DNA of 64,000 bases, taken from Gemmatimonadaceae bacterium. GTDB taxonomy: Bacteria; Gemmatimonadota; Gemmatimonadetes; Gemmatimonadales; Gemmatimonadaceae. The stretch's first letter is position 1. Each line of letters opens with the position of its first letter. The notes below the pieces were generated by a model. It searched no databases, had not been told where the DNA came from, and saw only the letters and a list, made by a program, of their open reading frames with translations. Shown piece by piece: positions 20,240 through 29,832 of the stretch. A program made the position numbers and the translations under genes. The stretch is taken from contig JACCWE010000030.1 of NCBI GenBank assembly GCA_013697785.1, positions 32,079 through 96,078 on the forward strand, given 5' to 3'.

Positions 20240-20728
20240 ATGGCACAGGATTTTGAGAACGTATTCGACCTCGATGATCTGAGCGATTCCGAGCTTCGCG
20301 GGCTCGTTCGCGATCAGCTCGCGCAGGATGATCAGATCGACGTCGACGAAATTCTGGTGCACGTGAAGGACGGCTACGTCACGCTCTCCGGACGTGTAGG
20401 CACGGAAGGCGAGAAGCAGATTGCCGATCACGTGCTCAGCGACGTCGTCGGTCTCGAGACGTACACCAACGACATCTTCGTCGACGCGATTCGGCGCGAC
20501 GAAGAGCCCGAGGCAGCCGATGAGGCAGTGGCGCGCGCCGCCGCTAGCGAAGACGACTCCCTGCTTGGCGGCAGCGATCTATCCGACACCGACGACGAGG
20601 CTCAGCGCGCCGCCGACAATGACGACGCGTCGCTTTTCGGCACGCGAGACATCGAGAGCGTGATGGAGAACGGCGTGCCGTGGATTCCGCCCGACCAGCC
20701 GACGCCCGAAGGCCGCGACGCGACCTGA
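20240..20728 (+). CDS. BON-domain protein with acidic tail
   Basis: LVRDQLAQDDQIDVDEILVHVKDGYVTLSGRVGTEGEKQIADHVLSDVVGL is a BON domain. Confidence 0.8.
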   Translation: MAQDFENVFDLDDLSDSELRGLVRDQLAQDDQIDVDEILVHVKDGYVTLSGRVGTEGEKQIADHVLSDVVGLETYTNDIFVDAIRRDEEPEAADEAVARAAASEDDSLLGGSDLSDTDDEAQRAADNDDASLFGTRDIESVMENGVPWIPPDQPTPEGRDAT

Positions 20729-20769
20729 TCGGAAGTCGCAAGCGCACGCCGCGCGCGTGAGTCGCTGAC

Positions 20770-21183
20770 GTGTTCGCGCTCACACGCCGCGTGTCGTTCA
20801 CCGCGTCGCATCGCTACTGGCGCTCCGACTGGAGCGGCCTGCGCAACGAGCAGCGCTTCGGCGCAGCCTCTGCCACGCACTCGCACGACTATTCCTGCGA
20901 CGTGACAGTGAGCGGACCGCTCGACGAGGAGACGGGGATGGTCGTCGATCTCGGGCATCTCGACAAGGTACTCGACCGCGAGGTGCGCGTTCGCTTTCAT
21001 GGCATGGACATCACGACGCAAGTGCCCGAGTTCGCTGACGGCAAGCTGATTCCAACCAGCGAAAATCTCGCGCGCTTCATCTACTTGAAGGTGAGCGGCG
21101 CGCTCACCGGCTCGGCGCTCGTCACGAGCGTGGTCGTGCGCGAGGATGCGACCATCGCGTCGGAGTTCACCGTCGACGGCTGA
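20770..21183 (+). CDS. 6-pyruvoyl-tetrahydropterin synthase / QueD family protein
   Basis: SFTASHRY, THSHDY, GMVVDLGHL and PTSENLARFIY match the PTPS fold; the usual catalytic Cys is not present. Confidence 0.85.
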   Translation: MFALTRRVSFTASHRYWRSDWSGLRNEQRFGAASATHSHDYSCDVTVSGPLDEETGMVVDLGHLDKVLDREVRVRFHGMDITTQVPEFADGKLIPTSENLARFIYLKVSGALTGSALVTSVVVREDATIASEFTVDG

Positions 21184-21234
21184 CACCCCGCCCCACGACC
21201 GGCCAGCCACACGGGAACGCGGTATATTTCGCGG

Positions 21235-21957
21235 ATGACGAATCCGGCCGTCGCCCTCGACGCGGTGGAAGAAGCGCCCGTGTGGCTCGAGGTAAATGGC
21301 GCGCCCGCGGTCACCTGGATGTGCACCCCTGAGCGGCTCGACGAGCTCGTGGTCGGATGGCTGCACGGCGAGGGCTACATCGACACGCAGGCGGACATCC
21401 TCAGGATGCGCCCATGTGCGCAGGAGCTCGGCTTCTGGGTCGATGTGCCGGCCGAGCGCTTCCAAACGGTGGAGGCGAGCGATCGCAGGCGCGTTCTCGC
21501 ATCGGGATGCGGCGCGGTGACGACGATCCTCGGGTCGCTCAGCTCACTTCCGCGCCGCAAGTCCGCGCTGCCGCCGATCGATCTGCAGAAAATGCGCGCG
21601 CTCTTCAAGGAGCTCTTCGCGCGCGGAACACACTACAAGGAAACCGGTGGCATCCACGCCGCGGCGATCACCGATGGCGAAACGCTGCTGTATCATGCCG
21701 AGGATATCGGCAGGCACAATGCGGTGGACAAGGTGATCGGCGCGGCGATCCTCGATGGGACGAGCCCCCAGGATCTGATCCTCCTCGTGACGGGGCGAAT
21801 CTCCGGCGAGCTCGCATTCAAGGCTGCGCGTGCGCGCATGGGGCTGGTCGCGACGCCGTCGGTGCCGAGCACGATGGCGGTGGATATAGCGAAGGCGACG
21901 GGAATGGGGATCGTCGGGCGCGCGGTCAGCGGAACGCCGCAGCTGCATCAGACGTGA
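21235..21957 (+). CDS. fdhD: Formate dehydrogenase accessory sulfurtransferase FdhD
   Basis: ASGCGAV, ETGGIHAAAITDGETLLYHAEDIGRHNAVDKVIG, LVTGRISGELAFKAARA motifs. Confidence 0.95.
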   Translation: MTNPAVALDAVEEAPVWLEVNGAPAVTWMCTPERLDELVVGWLHGEGYIDTQADILRMRPCAQELGFWVDVPAERFQTVEASDRRRVLASGCGAVTTILGSLSSLPRRKSALPPIDLQKMRALFKELFARGTHYKETGGIHAAAITDGETLLYHAEDIGRHNAVDKVIGAAILDGTSPQDLILLVTGRISGELAFKAARARMGLVATPSVPSTMAVDIAKATGMGIVGRAVSGTPQLHQT

Positions 21958-22580
21958 GGGCATGTACGGGAGTGATCCTGGCCGGCGGTCATTCCTCGCG
22001 CTATGGAGGGAAGCCAAAGGGGCTCGAGCGCGTGGACGGCGAGCGGGTGATCGATCGCGTCGCGAAGGCGCTCGGCGGCGCGACCGACTCGCTGCTTCTG
22101 ATCGCAAACGATCCGGCGGCATCATCCTGGCTTCCTAACGTTCGCGTGGCCGGCGACGTCCGGTCCGACATCGGGAGTCTCGGCGGCATTCACGCGGCGC
22201 TCGTGCATGCGGGGACGGCAGTGATCGTCGTCGCCTGGGACATGCCGTTCGTCCCCGAAGGGCTGCTCGCCGAGTTGCGCGAGATGGGGAAGGATGCCGA
22301 TGTCGTGGCGCCGGAAAGCGGATCGTCGCGGCGCGGGCTCGAGCCGCTGTGCGCGTACTATTCGCAGGCGTGCGTCGCGCCGATCGAGCGCTCGATCGAC
22401 GCCGACGACCGTCGCGTCATCGGCTTCTTCGATCAGGTGCGCCTGGCCCGCCTCGGCGTCGATGCCGTGCGGAAGTACGGAGATCCGGACCAGCTGTTCA
22501 TGAATGTCAATTCACCGGACGAGCTCGCGCTCGCGGAGCAATATGCGGCGACCGCCGATCGTGACGATCATCGGAACTAA
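21954..22580 (+). CDS. mobA: Molybdenum cofactor guanylyltransferase
   Basis: GTGA overlap with fdhD; GVILAGGHSSRYGGKPKGL; VVAWDMPFV; NVNSPDELA. Confidence 0.93.
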   Translation: MRACTGVILAGGHSSRYGGKPKGLERVDGERVIDRVAKALGGATDSLLLIANDPAASSWLPNVRVAGDVRSDIGSLGGIHAALVHAGTAVIVVAWDMPFVPEGLLAELREMGKDADVVAPESGSSRRGLEPLCAYYSQACVAPIERSIDADDRRVIGFFDQVRLARLGVDAVRKYGDPDQLFMNVNSPDELALAEQYAATADRDDHRN

Positions 22581-23070
22581 GAAGCAGGGGAAGACGACGC
22601 TCACCGTGAAGCTCGCGGCCGAGATGGCGAGGCGCGGACATCGCGTGATGACGATGAAGCACGGGTCGCACACCTTCAACATCGACCCGAGCACGACGGA
22701 CACGTACAAGCACTATCACGAAGGGCACGCCGAGCGTGTGGCGATGGTGAGCCCGGACAAGTTCGCGCTGGTGGAGCGGTGGACGGAGGAGAAAACACCG
22801 GAGCAGATCGCGGAGCAGTACCTGTCGGACGCGGACATCGTGATCGCCGAGGGGTTCAAGGCGGCGGCGCTGCCGAAGATCGAGATCTTCAGGCGCGAAA
22901 CCGGGAAGATTCAGCTGTACGATTCCGGCTCGGAGATGAGCGCGCACTATATCGCAATCGTGACGGACGATCCGGCGATCGAAGCGAACGTGCCGCTGCT
23001 GCTGTTCTCGGATCCGGAGTGGCTAACGACGTTGGCGAACCTCGTTGAGGAAAAGGTGATGCGCATATGA
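22543..23070 (+). CDS. mobB: Molybdopterin-guanine dinucleotide biosynthesis protein B
   Basis: VTIIGTKKQGKTTLTVKLAAEMARRGHRVMTMKHGSHTF; IVIAEGFKAAALPKIEIFR. Confidence 0.93.
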   Translation: MRRPPIVTIIGTKKQGKTTLTVKLAAEMARRGHRVMTMKHGSHTFNIDPSTTDTYKHYHEGHAERVAMVSPDKFALVERWTEEKTPEQIAEQYLSDADIVIAEGFKAAALPKIEIFRRETGKIQLYDSGSEMSAHYIAIVTDDPAIEANVPLLLFSDPEWLTTLANLVEEKVMRI

Positions 23071-24590
23071 AGAGTTTGCGGCTGTTGGTTCCGATGGTGG
23101 CGGTTGGTGCGGCGTGCGCGTCGGGCGGAGTGCAGGGCGCGCCGGCGGGTGCTCCCGGCACGCCGGCGAGCATGCCGCGTGCGGCGACCGTTACGCGCGA
23201 GCAGCTCAAGCGCGAGATCGACTCGATGGTCGCGCAGCGCGGGTTTCGCGATGCGCATTTCGGCGTGCTGGTGGTGGATCCGGAGAAGGGCGACACGCTG
23301 TACTCGCTCAATGCGGGGAAGCTCTTCATGCCGGCATCGAACATGAAGATCGTGACGGGTGCGGCATCGCTCGCGCTGCTCGGCGCGGACTACAGGTATC
23401 GAACGGACTTCGAGGCGGCTGGATACATGAGGCACGACACGCTCGAAGGCGCGCTGATAGTAACGGGGCGCGGCGATCCAACGATCAGTGACCACATCCG
23501 CGGCAATGCGATGAACCCGCTTTACGACATCGCGGACTCGCTTCGCGCGCACGGGATCACGGTAATCACCGATGGCATCCGCGCGGCGCCGGATGTCTTT
23601 CCCGATACGACGATCGGATTCGGATGGTCGTGGGACGATCTCGGAGAGGACTACGGTGCCGGAGTCGATGCTCTCTACTTCAATGAGGGATTCGGAACGC
23701 TGATCGCGTACGGGAAGCCGGGTAAGACACCCGATAGCGTCGTGACGAGCCCTTCTCGCGTGTATCCGTTCGTGCTCAACGGCGCGAAGAGCGCGCCGTC
23801 CGACACCGGCAACATTCGTCTCGACTTCAACCAGCTTCGGAACGCGTTCATTCTGCGTGGAAAGCTGAAAACGTCCACGGATACGGTGATATACGTGTAT
23901 CCGGACTCTCGCCGCGCGTATCTCGCCGCGCTGACCGAAGCGCTCCGGTCGCGTGGGATCGGGATGGGAAGCGGTCACTGGGGCACGAGCGGCACCGACG
24001 CGATCCCGTACGAACACGCGAAGATGCGTGCGCTGTTCGTGGTGCGCTCCCCGCCCCTTCGCGAGATCCTCGCCGCGCTCGAGAAGCCCTCGCAAAACCA
24101 GATCGCCGAGATTCTCTACAAGACGCTCGGCCTCGAGAAAACAGGCACCGGCTCCGCCGACAGCGGCCGCGCGGTCGTCGAGCGCCAGCTCCAATCGTGG
24201 GGTGCGGAGTCCGACGGATATCTCATTCGCGATGGCAGTGGGCTTTCGCGCTACGACTATCTGAGCCCCGAGACGCTCGTGCGCGTCCTCGACAAGATCC
24301 GCGCCGACACCGCGTTCCACGTGTTCTACGACGCGCTCCCGATCGCAGGTGTGGACGGATCGCTCGAGCGTCGCATGCTCGGCACCGCTGCCGTCGGAAG
24401 AGTGCACGCGAAGACGGGCTCCGTCGCCAACGCGCGCTCGCTCTCCGGGTACGCGATCACCGCCGACGATCATACCGTCATTTTCAGCCTGCTCGCGAAC
24501 AACTGGATCACAAAGCAGTCAGCGGTCGACAGCGTGCAGAATCGCATCGTCGTGATGCTCGCGTCGCTCAAGCTTCGTAACGCGCCGTAG
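23067..24590 (+). CDS. dacB: D-alanyl-D-alanine carboxypeptidase/endopeptidase, PBP4/S13 family
   Basis: Signal/lipobox-like N-terminus; ASNMKIVTGAASL (SxxK), RDGSGLSRYDYLSPE, HAKTGSVANARSLSGY. Confidence 0.93.
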   Translation: MKSLRLLVPMVAVGAACASGGVQGAPAGAPGTPASMPRAATVTREQLKREIDSMVAQRGFRDAHFGVLVVDPEKGDTLYSLNAGKLFMPASNMKIVTGAASLALLGADYRYRTDFEAAGYMRHDTLEGALIVTGRGDPTISDHIRGNAMNPLYDIADSLRAHGITVITDGIRAAPDVFPDTTIGFGWSWDDLGEDYGAGVDALYFNEGFGTLIAYGKPGKTPDSVVTSPSRVYPFVLNGAKSAPSDTGNIRLDFNQLRNAFILRGKLKTSTDTVIYVYPDSRRAYLAALTEALRSRGIGMGSGHWGTSGTDAIPYEHAKMRALFVVRSPPLREILAALEKPSQNQIAEILYKTLGLEKTGTGSADSGRAVVERQLQSWGAESDGYLIRDGSGLSRYDYLSPETLVRVLDKIRADTAFHVFYDALPIAGVDGSLERRMLGTAAVGRVHAKTGSVANARSLSGYAITADDHTVIFSLLANNWITKQSAVDSVQNRIVVMLASLKLRNAP

Positions 24591-25840
24591 TGTTCACCGT
24601 ATCGGACGCTGTCGCGCGAATAGTCGCCGGCATCCAGCCACTCTCCGTCGAGCGTGTCGCGCTGCTCGAGGCGCTGGGCCGGGTGCTCGCGACCCCCGTC
24701 GTCTCACCGCTCACGCTCCCGGCGTGGGACAACTCCGCGATGGATGGCTATGCCTTGCGCGCGAGCGACGTCGATGGCGCGACCGCCGAAAAGCCCGTCT
24801 CGCTCACCGTGCTCGAGACCGTCGCCGCCGGCGCCTTCCCCTCGCGCGTAGTGGAAGCAGGCAGCTGCACTCGCATCATGACCGGCGCTCCGCTCCCCGA
24901 GGGCGTAGACACCGTCATCCGCCTCGAGGACACCGATGGCGGCATTGAACGCGTCTCCATTCGCAGCGATCGCGACGCGGGCCGCAACGTGCGCCACCGC
25001 GGCGAGGACATCACCACCGGCACACAGGTCATCGACCGCGGCCAGCCGATTGGCGCCGCGCAGATCGGCGTCCTCGCCTCCGTCGGCGCATCCTCGGTCG
25101 ACGTATATCGCCAGCCGCGCGTCGCCTTCTTCGGTTCCGGCGACGAGATCGTCGACCTCGACCGCTTCACCGAAGCACTCGACGGAAAGAAGATCGTCAC
25201 GTCGAACAGCTACACCCTCCACTCGCTCATTCGGCTGAACGGCGGCATCCCCGTCAACCTCGGCGTCGCGCGCGATGATCCGAAGGACATTCGCGCGCGC
25301 ATCGATCGCGCCGCCGGCTGCGATCTCCTCATCACCTCGGCTGGCATCTCCGCGGGCGAGTTCGACTATCTCCGCCCGGTGCTCGCCGAGGCGGGCGTCA
25401 CGCTCGATGTGTGGAAGGTGCGCATGCGCCCCGGCGCACCGCTCGGCTTTGGATGGCTCGGCAAAATGCCATGGATTGGGCTACCGGGAAATCCGGTGTC
25501 GACGATGGTGACCTTCGAGCTCTTCGTGCGCCCCGTTCTGCGCCGCATGCTCGGCCACACGAGGCTCTTCCGCCGCCCGCTCCCGGTGACACTCGAGGAG
25601 CCGGTGAAGATCGGCGCCGCGCTCACGCACTTTCTGCGCGCGATCGTGTCCGTGAAGCCCGACGGCACGCTCAGCGCGCGACTCACCGGCCCACAGGGCT
25701 CCGGCATACTCACATCGATGTCGGTTGCCAACGCGCTGCTCGTGATTCCGCAGGAGCGCCCGCGCATCGAGGCCGGCGAAATCGTCAACGCTATTCTACT
25801 CTCCGACGACGCGCAGCTCGCGACGCACTTCTCGTTGTGA
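24590..25840 (+). CDS. moeA: Molybdopterin molybdenumtransferase
   Basis: GTG start sharing one nt with the dacB stop; WDNSAMDGYALR, MTGAPLPEGVDTVIRLED, LPGNPVSTMVTFELFVRPVL. Confidence 0.95.
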   Translation: MFTVSDAVARIVAGIQPLSVERVALLEALGRVLATPVVSPLTLPAWDNSAMDGYALRASDVDGATAEKPVSLTVLETVAAGAFPSRVVEAGSCTRIMTGAPLPEGVDTVIRLEDTDGGIERVSIRSDRDAGRNVRHRGEDITTGTQVIDRGQPIGAAQIGVLASVGASSVDVYRQPRVAFFGSGDEIVDLDRFTEALDGKKIVTSNSYTLHSLIRLNGGIPVNLGVARDDPKDIRARIDRAAGCDLLITSAGISAGEFDYLRPVLAEAGVTLDVWKVRMRPGAPLGFGWLGKMPWIGLPGNPVSTMVTFELFVRPVLRRMLGHTRLFRRPLPVTLEEPVKIGAALTHFLRAIVSVKPDGTLSARLTGPQGSGILTSMSVANALLVIPQERPRIEAGEIVNAILLSDDAQLATHFSL

Positions 25841-25844
25841 CGCG

Positions 25845-26528
25845 ATGACCGTGCTGCGCGGGCGGCCGCTCGTGAAGGAGCTCGAGCGCCGCTTCGTGAT
25901 AGCGCACTCGCAGGTCGATCTTCCCGGCGGCACCGTCGATCTGATGCATCCGGAGAACACCGACGCGCTGATCAGCGAAGAAGACATGGTCCGCGACGAC
26001 CGCCTTCCGTACTGGGCGGATATCTGGCCGTCGTCGCGCGTTCTCGCGCGCGCGCTCGCGGTGGAGAGCGGCGCGGGACGTACGATGCTCGAGCTCGGAG
26101 CGGGGCTTGGCCTCGCGACCATCGGTGCGATGCGCGCGGGCTACGATGTGCTCGCGAGCGACTACTATGACGATGCGCTCCTCTTCACGAGCGCGAACGC
26201 CTGGCGAACGCTCGAGCGCGAGCCGCGCACGCGCATGATAGACTGGCGCGATCTCCCCGCCGACCTGGGCATCTTCGATCGCGTCGTCGCAGCGGATGTG
26301 ATCTACGAGGATCGCTATCCGCCGCTCGTCGCGAACGTCATCGCGCGTGCGCTCGCGCCCGGCGGCGTCGCCACCATTGCAGATCCGGGGCGTCCGATGG
26401 TCGAGCAGTTCTTCGAGCTGCTTCCTGGACTCGGGCTGCGACTTCGCAATACCGAGCTCATCGAGTACGACGAGGCCCCCGCGAAGCAGACCATCCGGCT
26501 ACATCATATCGTGCTATTGATTGCATAG
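25845..26528 (+). CDS. Class I SAM methyltransferase (METTL/lysine methyltransferase-like)
   Basis: LPYWADIWPSSRVLA, MLELGAGLGLATIGA. Confidence 0.85.
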   Translation: MTVLRGRPLVKELERRFVIAHSQVDLPGGTVDLMHPENTDALISEEDMVRDDRLPYWADIWPSSRVLARALAVESGAGRTMLELGAGLGLATIGAMRAGYDVLASDYYDDALLFTSANAWRTLEREPRTRMIDWRDLPADLGIFDRVVAADVIYEDRYPPLVANVIARALAPGGVATIADPGRPMVEQFFELLPGLGLRLRNTELIEYDEAPAKQTIRLHHIVLLIA

Positions 26529-26657
26529 AATCCAATTTCCATAGTGCACTGGCAGCAGTTCTTCGGAGATCCCCGATGCTGTCGTGAAATGATGGAGTCT
26601 CGCAGCCTGTGCCACGAGCTCGACTCCACGAGCCGAGCGCATTTCGAGAGGTCCCAC

Positions 26658-27671
26658 ATGCGGTCGATCGGGTTACAACTCGCCCTCGCTGCGCTGGTTT
26701 TCGCCGCCGCCTGCAGCGGTGATCGCGCTCTTGCGCCGACTACGGGACACGCGGACCAGCTCTCCGACCTTCCCCCGGAACTGTTCGCCGCCTATACCCG
26801 GACGAATCTCCCGGGAAGCGAAACGGTGGTCGCGCTGAACGACAGCGGCGATGTAGTCGGCGCCACCGCATCCGGTGGAATTCTCTGGCATGGAGCCGCC
26901 CACGAAAGAACGACACTCCCGATCGTTCCCGCGGCGATCGCGAACGACGGGACGGTGGCGGGGAGCATTGACGGGCATGCGGCGACCTGGAAGCGCGGCC
27001 ACGTAACGATCCTCGACACGGCGGCCAGCATGGCGTCGGCGATCTGTCGTTGTGAGTCCGCTACCGTCGTCGGAAGCGTTCAGGTGAATGGAATTACTCA
27101 CGCAGCGATCTGGGTCGACGGAATCCGCATCGACGCGGGCGTGCCGCCGAACAGCAAGCACGCCGAGTTTTCGGCGATCGGGGGCGGCTTCATCGTGGGC
27201 AATGCGATCGTGCGCGCGCCCGACCCGCAGTTTGGCGATTCCTCGGACTTCCAGCAGCCCTTCTCGTGGACTCCTGCGGGAGGATGGCTTCCCTTTAGTA
27301 CCTACCCGTCATCGATAGCCCGGATCGTGTCGTTGAATGCACGCGGCATGGCCGTCGGATGGGGCTTTTGTTTTTGCAACCACGTCAACTCCGAGGAGAT
27401 CTTCTATAACGTTGCTGCCCGCACCGCAGAAGCTGAGCCCTCCTCTCCGCCTATTCTCGACATCTCCCCGACCGGCATCAACGACTCTGCTCAAATTTCC
27501 GAAGACGCGTTCTTCGCTCCCGACAACGGACCCCTGGAGCCGATCGCACTAGCGAATGAACGGGTATTGCCTCCTGGAGTCCCCGGCGATCGAACCGCCG
27601 GTATCAACAGCGCGGGGATCATCGCCGGCAATTCGGACGGCTCGGCGGTGCTCTGGACACCGAATCCGTGA
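26658..27671 (+). CDS. Lipoprotein with HAF-like repeats
   Basis: Lipobox FAAAC; repeats VALNDSGDVVG, AIANDGTVAGS, SLNARGMAVGW, GINDSAQISE, GINSAGIIAGN. Confidence 0.65.
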   Translation: MRSIGLQLALAALVFAAACSGDRALAPTTGHADQLSDLPPELFAAYTRTNLPGSETVVALNDSGDVVGATASGGILWHGAAHERTTLPIVPAAIANDGTVAGSIDGHAATWKRGHVTILDTAASMASAICRCESATVVGSVQVNGITHAAIWVDGIRIDAGVPPNSKHAEFSAIGGGFIVGNAIVRAPDPQFGDSSDFQQPFSWTPAGGWLPFSTYPSSIARIVSLNARGMAVGWGFCFCNHVNSEEIFYNVAARTAEAEPSSPPILDISPTGINDSAQISEDAFFAPDNGPLEPIALANERVLPPGVPGDRTAGINSAGIIAGNSDGSAVLWTPNP

Positions 27672-27716
27672 CGCAAAGGTCATCCCGCCGAGCGGCCCCT
27701 CCCGTGCTCTTGGGTA

Positions 27717-29786
27717 CTACGCGCGCAACCTCGAAGCCACGACCTCCGAGATATCGAACACCGGGACCTCGCTGTCCTTCGCCTTCACGCCATCGCTGAT
27801 CATCGTCATGCAGAACGGGCAGGCGACCGCGAGCATGTCCGCGCCCGTCGCTAACAGCTGCTCCGCGCGCTCGACGTTGATGCGCTTCCCCTGCGTCTCC
27901 TCCATGAACATCCGCCCGCCGCCCGCGCCGCAACACATGCCGCGATCGCGCGTGCGCTCGGGCTCGACCATCGTCACGATCGGGAGCGCGCGGCGAAGAG
28001 TCTCGCGCGGCGCGTCGTACACATCGTTGTAGCGGCCGAGGTAGCAGCTGTCGTGGTACGCCATCGTGAGCGTCTTGCCCGCATCGGTGTCGAACGGAAC
28101 GCGGCCTGCCTCGAGCAGCCGCTCGATGTACGTCGAGTGATGGATCACCTCGTAATTGCCGCCGAGCTGTGGATACTCATTGCCGATCTGATGGAAGCAG
28201 TGCGGGCAGAAGGTGACGATCGTCTTCACATCGTAGCGCGTGAGCGTCTCGATGTTCTGCTTCGCCAGCGTCTGATAGAGATATTCGTTCCCCATGCGGC
28301 GCGCGGGATCGCCGTTGCACGTCTCCTCCTGCCCGAGAATCGCGAAGGGCACGCCCGCGGCCTGGAGGATGCGCGCGAAAGCGACGCTGATCTTCTTCGA
28401 GCGATCGTCGAAAGAGCCCATGCACCCCACCCAGAAGAGAATCTCCGGGCTCTCGCCGCGTTCGACCAGCTCCGCCATCGTCGGGATGTCCATCCCCTCG
28501 GCCCACTTCGCGCGATCGTCGGGGCGGAATGCCCACGGCGATCCGTTCCGCTCCATCGACTCGAAGGTGGGCAGCACCTCGGGCGGAAAGCGCGACTCCA
28601 TGAGCACCAGGTTGCGCCGCATGTCGACGATGTGGTCGAGATGCTCGATGCCGACGGGGCACTCCTGGATGCACGCGCGGCACGTCGTACACTGCCAGAG
28701 CTCTTCCTCGGTGATGAAGTTGTCGAGCAGGCGATGCTCGAGGATCGCCGTCGCGCTCGTGCTTCCTTCGTCGCCCTCGCCGTGCACGAGCGCGTGATGC
28801 GCGAGCTCGGAATAGTCGCCGAGCAGGAGCGGCGCCTTCTCCATGAGACGCCGGCGGGTGTCGATGATGATCTTGCGGGGACTCAGCACCTTCCCCGTGA
28901 GATGCGCAGGGCATACCGAGGTGCAGCGGCCACACTCCGTGCACGTGTAGCCGTCGAGCAGGTCCTTCCACGTCATCTGATCGACATCGGCCGCGCCGAA
29001 CTGTTCGACATTCTCCGCCTCGAGATCGAGGAAGCGGATCACGCCCTTCGGCCCCGGGCCCTGCGAATTCGAGAAGTAGACGTTCGGAATCGACGAAACG
29101 ATGTGCAGATGCTTGGAGTACGGCAGGAAGTTCAGGAAGGCGAGCACGAGGAGCGCGTGTGCCCACCAGAAGACGGCGTGCGCGCCGTTCAGAAGCCCGA
29201 TGGGCAGACCGCGAAGCGGCATCGAGAGCGCGAATGACAGCGGCTTCGCACGCGTGATCGACTCGGGGTCGAGCGCGAGCTCGATCGCATTCACGCCGAA
29301 CATCGTCACCATCAGGCCGGCGATGGCGCCAAGGATGATGAGCGCGTCGCTGTGCTCGAGATTGTCGCCCTCGAGGCGCTCGGGATGAAGCACGAGGCGC
29401 CGGTAGAAGGCGAACGCGACCGCGCCGAGGACGAGCGCGCCGAAGAGGTCCTGCGAGATCGAATAAAACTGGTAGAGCGACGTCGGCAGGAAGTCGTACG
29501 AGAATGCAGGGAAGCTGCCGTGGAGCAGCAACTCGATCGTGCCGGCGGTGAGCACGCAGAAGCCCCAGAAGATGAGCGCGTGCATCGGGCCGGCCACCGG
29601 ATCGCGCAGAATCTTCTTCTGCAGGAAGGCCACGGTTATGACGTTCTTGAGGCGAACGAGCGGATGCCCGCCGCGATCATCCGGGAGCGCTATCGAGAGA
29701 TAGCTGAGCAGCCGCTGAACGTTATAGGAGAAAAATCCGGCGGCGAGCAGCAGGACGATCAGGAAAACGGCATTCTCGATTCGCAT
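27717..29786 (-). CDS. Membrane Fe-S oxidoreductase (HdrD/GlpC-like; EtfAB:menaquinone oxidoreductase-like)
   Basis: N-terminal TM helices, CTECGRCTSVCP and CTTCRACIQECP ferredoxin motifs, two CCG-type domains (TFCPHCFH, GMCCGAGGGRMFMEE); adjacent to etfA/etfB. Confidence 0.85.
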   Translation of the reverse strand: MRIENAVFLIVLLLAAGFFSYNVQRLLSYLSIALPDDRGGHPLVRLKNVITVAFLQKKILRDPVAGPMHALIFWGFCVLTAGTIELLLHGSFPAFSYDFLPTSLYQFYSISQDLFGALVLGAVAFAFYRRLVLHPERLEGDNLEHSDALIILGAIAGLMVTMFGVNAIELALDPESITRAKPLSFALSMPLRGLPIGLLNGAHAVFWWAHALLVLAFLNFLPYSKHLHIVSSIPNVYFSNSQGPGPKGVIRFLDLEAENVEQFGAADVDQMTWKDLLDGYTCTECGRCTSVCPAHLTGKVLSPRKIIIDTRRRLMEKAPLLLGDYSELAHHALVHGEGDEGSTSATAILEHRLLDNFITEEELWQCTTCRACIQECPVGIEHLDHIVDMRRNLVLMESRFPPEVLPTFESMERNGSPWAFRPDDRAKWAEGMDIPTMAELVERGESPEILFWVGCMGSFDDRSKKISVAFARILQAAGVPFAILGQEETCNGDPARRMGNEYLYQTLAKQNIETLTRYDVKTIVTFCPHCFHQIGNEYPQLGGNYEVIHHSTYIERLLEAGRVPFDTDAGKTLTMAYHDSCYLGRYNDVYDAPRETLRRALPIVTMVEPERTRDRGMCCGAGGGRMFMEETQGKRINVERAEQLLATGADMLAVACPFCMTMISDGVKAKDSEVPVFDISEVVASRLRA

Positions 29787-29832
29787 GGAACCGAAGCTAT
29801 GGCGCGTCGAGGGCCGAAACAACCGGCGAAGC

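Noticed and set aside
22947-24473. 508-aa minus-strand ORF opposite dacB
   Set aside because: Sense frame carries all three PBP motifs; antisense has none.
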